Assembly (NCBI GenBank): GCA_963575745.1
Contig: CAUYUJ010008524.1
Span: 373,670-437,669 of the forward strand
Direction of reading: 5' to 3'
DNA: 64,000 nucleotides
From: Prorocentrum cordatum
Lineage: Eukaryota; Sar; Dinophyceae; Prorocentrales; Prorocentraceae
Shown: in pieces, positions 62,734-64,000 of the stretch
Position numbering within the stretch: the first letter of the stretch is position 1
Layout: every line of letters begins with the position of its first letter
The notes under the pieces: model-generated
Seen by the model: only the letters and a program-made list of their open reading frames with translations
Told to the model about the DNA's origin: nothing
The model's database searches: none
Translations under genes and position numbers: made by a program

Positions 62734-63393
62734 GTCTATAGCAGGTGCCCCTGCAAGCGTGGTTGCCGGTTGCCTCCGTTACTGGCCCCGCTTTGGCTGG
62801 TGATGCAGGTTGCCCCGCTGGCGTCGTCATCGAGACTGCCGCGGTGCCCGCCACCATCGCCGTAACGCGGTTGAGCTCTTCTCGGAGGTCCCTGAGCTCG
62901 TTCACCCCTCGGAGTTTATCTTCATGGCGATTGAGTGATTCCTGATCTCCAGCAAGCGCATGGGGGCCTCACTTGCGGGACCTGCCATGTTCCCAGCCAA
63001 TTGTCTATCCACATGAGCGTGCACCACTGGATCCCAGCATTGTGCGTGGAATATGTGGCCGCACTGGAGACACCAGACCTTATCGTGGTTCATGAACTGG
63101 TCCAGGCATATGGCACACTCACCGAAGTCGCCGTCGCTGATGATGGGCGGTGTTGCCGATGGCCTGATACGCGTCTGACGCTCCAGGGTGGACTCACCAG
63201 CCTCGAACCGAATAGGTGATACCGTCGGTAGCTGCATTGATGCAACCAGGGCTGGACTGCTCGCAGGTGTCCCTGCTGTGTTGCGATTAGCAGGTTGCCC
63301 CGCGCGGCTCAGCATTCTGTCGGCCTGACGCTCCTGATTTTGGCGCTGGCGAGTAGCCTGCATGGCCAAGTTGGCCTGCTGCGCCTCGTGCAT
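62702..63393 (-). pseudogene. Copia-encoded RING-H2-like finger and coiled segment
   Basis: ECAICLDQFMNHDKVW followed by CLQCGHIFHAQCW gives C-x2-C ... C-G-H-x2-H-x2-C, the first three-quarters of a RING-H2 finger. The final C-x2-C pair is not visible in this frame, so the second zinc site may be lost or shifted. Upstream is a Gln/Arg-rich helix (MQATRQRQNQERQADRM). Downstream, after a one-base shift near 62905, comes a coiled stretch VNELRDLREELNRVTAMV. RING fingers usually recruit E2 enzymes; the role in the element is unknown. Confidence 0.7.
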
Positions 63394-63396
63394 GGC

Positions 63397-63924
63397 TTAG
63401 ATCTCAGGGCGCAGCTCTCCCATGGTCGGCGGCAGTACTCGGCCTGGGGCCTGTTGCTGCACATATTGATCCATGGAGGGAGCCAGATAACCATAGTGAG
63501 GTATCTGTCCTGGCACACCTAGTGCATACCCTGATCCACGCGTCAGCTGCGACTGGTAGAAGTCGTCAGCCGTCGCCCGAACACATGGGTGCTCGGGCGG
63601 TGTTCCCACTCGGGGAATACCACTCACCTGAGCGTGGTAATCAGGATAGAGTGGATGAGCCATTGGCGCTGCTGTTGGACGATCAGCAGACGTTGGATCG
63701 CATGTCGGATGGCTGATGACTGCTGGCACATAACCAAACCGATTGGGGTTGTCCGGTGATGGACTTGGATCCGGAACATACTCCCACGGCGGCGTCCAGT
63801 TGGCACTAGGGAGGTCAGTTCCGCCCCTCCGCATACTCTGAGCGGCCTCACGCATCTGCCGATACATCCACTCTGGCTGGCCAACAAAACTTCTCTGTAT
63901 GGCGTATTGGAAGTGGCGATGCAA
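63397..63924 (-). pseudogene. Copia Gag N-terminal segment, ends in premature TAA
   Basis: A frame of 175 codons, Pro/Tyr/Gln-rich (PEWMYRQMREAAQSMRRGG, PSMDQYVQQQAPG). It ends at a TAA (63399-63397) directly followed, in the same frame, by the Gln/Arg helix and RING finger, so the stop is probably a mutation. Its own start is not fixed and the element continues past 64000. Confidence 0.5.
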
Positions 63925-64000
63925 ATGGCGATGTCGCCTGTAGAGCCTGCTAGAGCTGCGGATCCATCCCAGTGCTTTGGAGCCTCGCCTGCAGGCTGTT

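Larger units (their letters stand above)
54836..64000 (-). mobile_element. Decayed Ty1/copia retrotransposon with RING-H2 Gag region
   Basis: Minus-strand order is gag-like segment, RING-H2, coiled segment, unknown blocks, pre-integrase zinc motif, integrase, RT, RNase H, probable LTR. Integrase before RT is the Ty1/copia order. The 5' end and 5' LTR lie beyond 64000. In-frame stops, frameshifts and active-site changes show that the copy is dead. The 3' end is suggested by a TG...CA-bounded segment after the last coding block. Confidence 0.85.

Overview
The window looks like nuclear DNA of a dinoflagellate, probably a free-living, GC-rich one of the Prorocentrum, Polarella or Symbiodiniaceae kind. 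Three things point that way. A recognisable relic of the dinoflagellate trans-spliced leader lies at 23117-23136. A LINE here encodes a DNMT3-like cytosine methyltransferase, a combination known from Symbiodinium. LINE and Ty1/copia remains are extensive and sit among GC-rich microsatellites. There are no bacterial-style operons, ribosome binding sites, tRNAs, rRNAs or CRISPR arrays. Nearly all recognisable coding sequence belongs to retrotransposons, and nearly all of it is broken.

Region 1 (1-23136, minus strand) is one giant decayed non-LTR retrotransposon. Read 5' to 3' it runs: SL relic, low-complexity N-terminus with internal repeats, zinc-ribbon block, RING-H2 block, unrecognised block, DNMT3-like methyltransferase, APE-type endonuclease, reverse transcriptase, zinc motif, RNase H, second zinc motif, and a UPF1-like SF1 helicase whose frame is still open at base 1. 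All parts lie on one strand and abut, so one multi-domain polyprotein or a tightly packed gene set is the simplest reading. At least a dozen frame changes and two in-frame TGA codons break it. Single substitutions also hit the methyltransferase nucleophile, the RT catalytic box, the helicase Walker A lysine and the first RING cysteine. The endonuclease and RNase H catalytic residues are still visible.

Region 2 (23137-36600) is mostly non-coding: microsatellites, polypurine tracts, several tandem-repeat arrays and dispersed repeats. It holds an 80-base exon of an organellar- or ER-type Hsp90 (25258-25337, minus), a candidate plus-strand exon ending at a GTAAGT donor near 24653, a gag-like fragment with a CCHC knuckle (minus) and the 3' part of a LINE (plus).

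Region 3 (36600-45900, minus) contains two more decayed LINEs of different lineages, one with a large repeat tract inside it. Region 4 (45900-54800) has no convincing gene. It is built from dispersed repeat pairs, palindromes, a 116-base foldback and long arrays of a degenerate repeat that creates spurious Pro/Arg/Gly- or Leu/Gly/Trp-rich ORFs. Region 5 (54836-64000, minus) is a Ty1/copia element running off the right edge, with a RING-H2 finger in its gag region, pre-integrase zinc motif, integrase, RT, RNase H and a probable 3' LTR. It too is inactivated by stops and active-site changes.
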